From Candidatus Omnitrophota bacterium (GTDB lineage: Bacteria > Omnitrophota > Gorgyraeia > JACOVV01), in assembly GCA_016177145.1 (NCBI GenBank), contig JACOVV010000121.1, positions 1 to 7,732 on the forward strand: 7,732 nucleotides of DNA. Reading direction: 5' to 3'. The position numbers and the translations under genes were made by a program. Positions 6,583-7,732 of the stretch are shown here, piece by piece; position 1 is the stretch's first letter, and every line of letters begins with the position of its first letter. The notes beneath the pieces were generated by a model that was given only the letters and a program-made list of their open reading frames with translations, had not been told where the DNA came from and did no database searches.

Positions 6583-6783
6583 TTATACCCCGTAGGGGAA
6601 GATCTTAAGAATCTTCTCTCGATCTACGGATGCCGCTAAAACGGTCCCGCGCTTTTTCAATTTCACCGATCGCCGTTTCCTCGTCAGTAAATGCCCTTTT
6701 CCGGCCGTGGTCCGCAGAACTTTTTTTGTTCTTGTGATCCGAAACCGGCGCCGGGCGGAGCGCATACTCTTCATTTTTGGCAT
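6583..6783 (-). CDS. rpmI: 50S ribosomal protein L35
   Basis: This 66-residue, strongly basic protein begins MPKMKSMRSARRRFRITRTKKV and carries the L35 core GKGHLLTRKRRSVKLKKRGTVLAASVDREKILKIFPYGV. The length and the end of the protein are normal for L35, a late-assembling protein of the large subunit. The start ATG lies five bases after the infC stop. Its Shine-Dalgarno (GAGGG, 6797-6793) is inside the last codons of infC, so translation is coupled to IF3 synthesis. It is the usual middle gene of the infC-rpmI-rplT unit. Confidence 0.97.
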   Translation of the reverse strand: MPKMKSMRSARRRFRITRTKKVLRTTAGKGHLLTRKRRSVKLKKRGTVLAASVDREKILKIFPYGV

Positions 6784-6788
6784 CTGAA

Positions 6789-7349
6789 TTATCCCTCTTC
6801 TTTTTTCTCTTTTTCGATCTTCGCCTTGGCGGCCGGGTTAGCGTTGAAGATCATTGTCAGAAACCGCCCCTCCATAAAAGGGGTTTTTTCCACATCGGCA
6901 ACCGAACTAAGGTCGCTTATGAGCCGGGTCAGCAGCTGCCTGCCCATCTCCTGGTGGCTCATTTCACGCCCCCGGAAGACTACAGTTACCTTTGCTTTGT
7001 CTCCCCGGCTTAAAAACTTCTCGCACGCGCGCCGTTTGACCTGGTAGTCATGTTCTTCGATGTGCGGTTTCATTCTTATTTCCTTAAGGTGAATGACCCG
7101 CTGGTGTTTTTTGGCTTCCCGCTCCCGCTTACCTTGTTCGTATTTGTATTTGCTGAAGTCCATGATCCGGCAAACCGGCGGGCTCGCTGCGGAAGCCACC
7201 TCCACCAGATCCAACCCTGCTTCCTGCGCCCGCCGGATTCCTTCGTCAGGACTCATGACTCCGAATTGCTCTCCGTTAGGGCCGATGACTCGAACTTCTC
7301 TGATCCTGATCCTGTGATTCACCCTAATTTCTCGACTTTGTACGCTCGT
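6789..7349 (-). CDS. infC: Translation initiation factor IF-3, probable non-canonical start codon
   Basis: IF3 binds the 30S subunit, blocks premature 50S joining and proofreads the start codon and initiator tRNA. The IF3 N-domain is RVNHRIRIREVRVIGPNGEQFGVMS, with the YKYEQGKREREAKKHQ linker; the C-domain runs from IHLKEIRMKPHIEEHDYQVK to the end (RFLTMIFNANP). The only in-frame ATG/GTG/TTG is a GTG at 7322, but it falls on the Val of the conserved RVN, would delete the family N-terminus and has no ribosome-binding site. The frame stays open upstream to a TAG at 7403-7401 with no canonical start. A near-consensus Shine-Dalgarno (7363-7352) stands 8 bases before an in-frame ACG at 7349, which I use here (186 residues, start read as Met). 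An ATT at 7328 (179 residues) matches the known AUU start of E. coli infC but sits 29 bases from the Shine-Dalgarno. Either choice fits IF3 repressing its own mRNA. Confidence 0.96.
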   Translation of the reverse strand, partial: TSVQSREIRVNHRIRIREVRVIGPNGEQFGVMSPDEGIRRAQEAGLDLVEVASAASPPVCRIMDFSKYKYEQGKREREAKKHQRVIHLKEIRMKPHIEEHDYQVKRRACEKFLSRGDKAKVTVVFRGREMSHQEMGRQLLTRLISDLSSVADVEKTPFMEGRFLTMIFNANPAAKAKIEKEKKEEG

Positions 7350-7351
7350 GG

Positions 7352-7363
7352 GATCAACTCCTT
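7352..7363 (-). promoter_or_regulatory. Extended Shine-Dalgarno of infC
   Basis: On the minus strand AAGGAGTTGATC matches the ideal anti-SD complement AAGGAGGTGATC at 11 of 12 bases. The AGGAG core (7362-7358) ends 8 bases before the ACG codon at 7349, a normal spacing. No canonical start codon in the infC frame lies within reach. A strong site with a poor start codon is the logic of IF3 autocontrol. Confidence 0.7.
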
Positions 7364-7372
7364 TCGTTTTTA

Positions 7373-7433
7373 ATGTAGGGATAGACCTATGTGTCTGTCC
7401 CTAACGGGCGCACACATAGGTGCGCCCCTACAT
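7373..7433. repeat. 61-base double-hairpin palindromic element between thrS and infC
   Basis: Outer arms ATGTAGGG (7373-7380) and CCCTACAT (7426-7433) are perfect inverted copies. Inside are two hairpins: TAGGGATAGA (7376-7385) with TCTGTCCCTA (7394-7403, one G-T), and GGGCGCAC (7406-7413) with GTGCGCCC (7420-7427, perfect). Their loops, CTATGT and ACATAG, are complementary. The whole element is close to its own reverse complement, but the two halves use different stem bases (ATAG/CTGT against GCGC/GCGC), a compensatory pattern that preserves both hairpins. It begins 5 bases after the thrS stop and ends 9 bases before the infC Shine-Dalgarno. A REP/MITE-type mobile palindrome is the best reading; it may also act as a partial terminator or mRNA stabiliser. 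Confidence 0.85.
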
Positions 7434-7438
7434 CAGAT

Positions 7439-7732
7439 TCACTTTAGCTCTTTCTGTACTCTCTCCATAAATTCCTCCATCGTCACAACCCCTTCGTCCT
7501 TCTTACTTCCTCGCGCCCGCACGGCAACGGTTCCTGCTGCCTGCTCTCTCGCCCCTATCACTAACATGTACGGAATTTTTTGCGTCTCACAATCCCGGAT
7601 TTGTTTACTAATGGTGCCGCTTCCTTCGCCAAGTTCTGTTCTTAGCCCGGCGGCACGCAGTTTTGCGGCGATCTGACGCGCGTATTCCAATTGTTCCGTT
7701 GTGATCGGAAGGACCGCCGCCTGGACCGGCGC
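7439..7732 (-). CDS. thrS: Threonine--tRNA ligase, C-terminal end only
   Basis: The frame enters at the right edge and stops with TGA at 7439-7441, giving the last 97 residues. It reads APVQAAVLPIT then EYARQIAAKLRAAGLRTELGEGSGTISKQIRDCETQKIPYMLVIGAREQAAGTVAVRARGSKKDEGVVTMEEFMERVQKEL, the alpha/beta anticodon-binding domain of class IIa synthetases, closest in wording to bacterial ThrRS (APVQ..VLPI, IPYMLVIG, G.VAVR.R). ThrRS charges tRNA-Thr; the editing and catalytic domains must lie beyond the window. Position directly upstream of infC is the usual one for thrS. A TTG inside the frame at 7690 is not a start, since homology continues upstream to the edge. Confidence 0.95.
   Translation of the reverse strand, partial: APVQAAVLPITTEQLEYARQIAAKLRAAGLRTELGEGSGTISKQIRDCETQKIPYMLVIGAREQAAGTVAVRARGSKKDEGVVTMEEFMERVQKELK

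Noticed and set aside
7323..7438. L20-type autoregulatory leader upstream of infC
   Set aside because: The 116 bases are taken up by the 61-base palindrome and the ribosome-binding site; I see no rRNA-like L20-binding fold.

Overview
This is a bacterial chromosome segment in which every gene I can support lies on the minus strand, so transcription runs from the right edge (7732) to the left edge (1). The right two thirds is the classic translation cluster thrS - infC - rpmI - rplT - pheS - pheT (threonyl-tRNA synthetase C-terminus, initiation factor IF3, ribosomal proteins L35 and L20, both subunits of phenylalanyl-tRNA synthetase). The left third carries a FIST-domain protein followed by a soluble tandem-GAF sensor histidine kinase that runs off the left edge just after its phospho-accepting His.

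The 366-base gap between pheT and the FIST gene is not empty. It holds what I read as a 6S RNA gene (ssrS; minus strand, about 2623-2805), with its own promoter-like boxes directly after the pheT stop codon. Its long closing stem ends in a U-tract, and its apical hairpin has the same layout as the tip of E. coli 6S RNA. No ORF-based method would report it.

Four gaps hold different palindromic repeat elements: a 59-base one after the 6S gene, a 136-base one splitting pheS from pheT, a small CCCTG-rich one between rplT and rpmI, and a 61-base double-hairpin one between thrS and infC. A heptanucleotide tandem repeat sits inside the pheT coding sequence. These suggest a genome rich in small mobile palindromes of REP/MITE type.

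Unusual gene-level points are: (i) infC has no usable ATG/GTG/TTG start, and a near-perfect Shine-Dalgarno points to ACG, with ATT as the alternative; (ii) PheT is 688 residues and lacks the inserted EMAP/OB-type tRNA-binding domain normally found in bacterial PheT; (iii) the histidine kinase sensor half is an internal duplication of one GAF-like unit.

The organism cannot be named from the sequence. Moderate GC, the gene order, the proteobacterial-like 6S RNA and a GAF/HisKA kinase of the AVGQLGAGVAHE type fit an uncultivated Gram-negative-type lineage (for example Omnitrophota, Nitrospirota or a deltaproteobacterial group); this is a weak inference. I see no phage genes, insertion-sequence transposase, CRISPR array, tRNA or rRNA.
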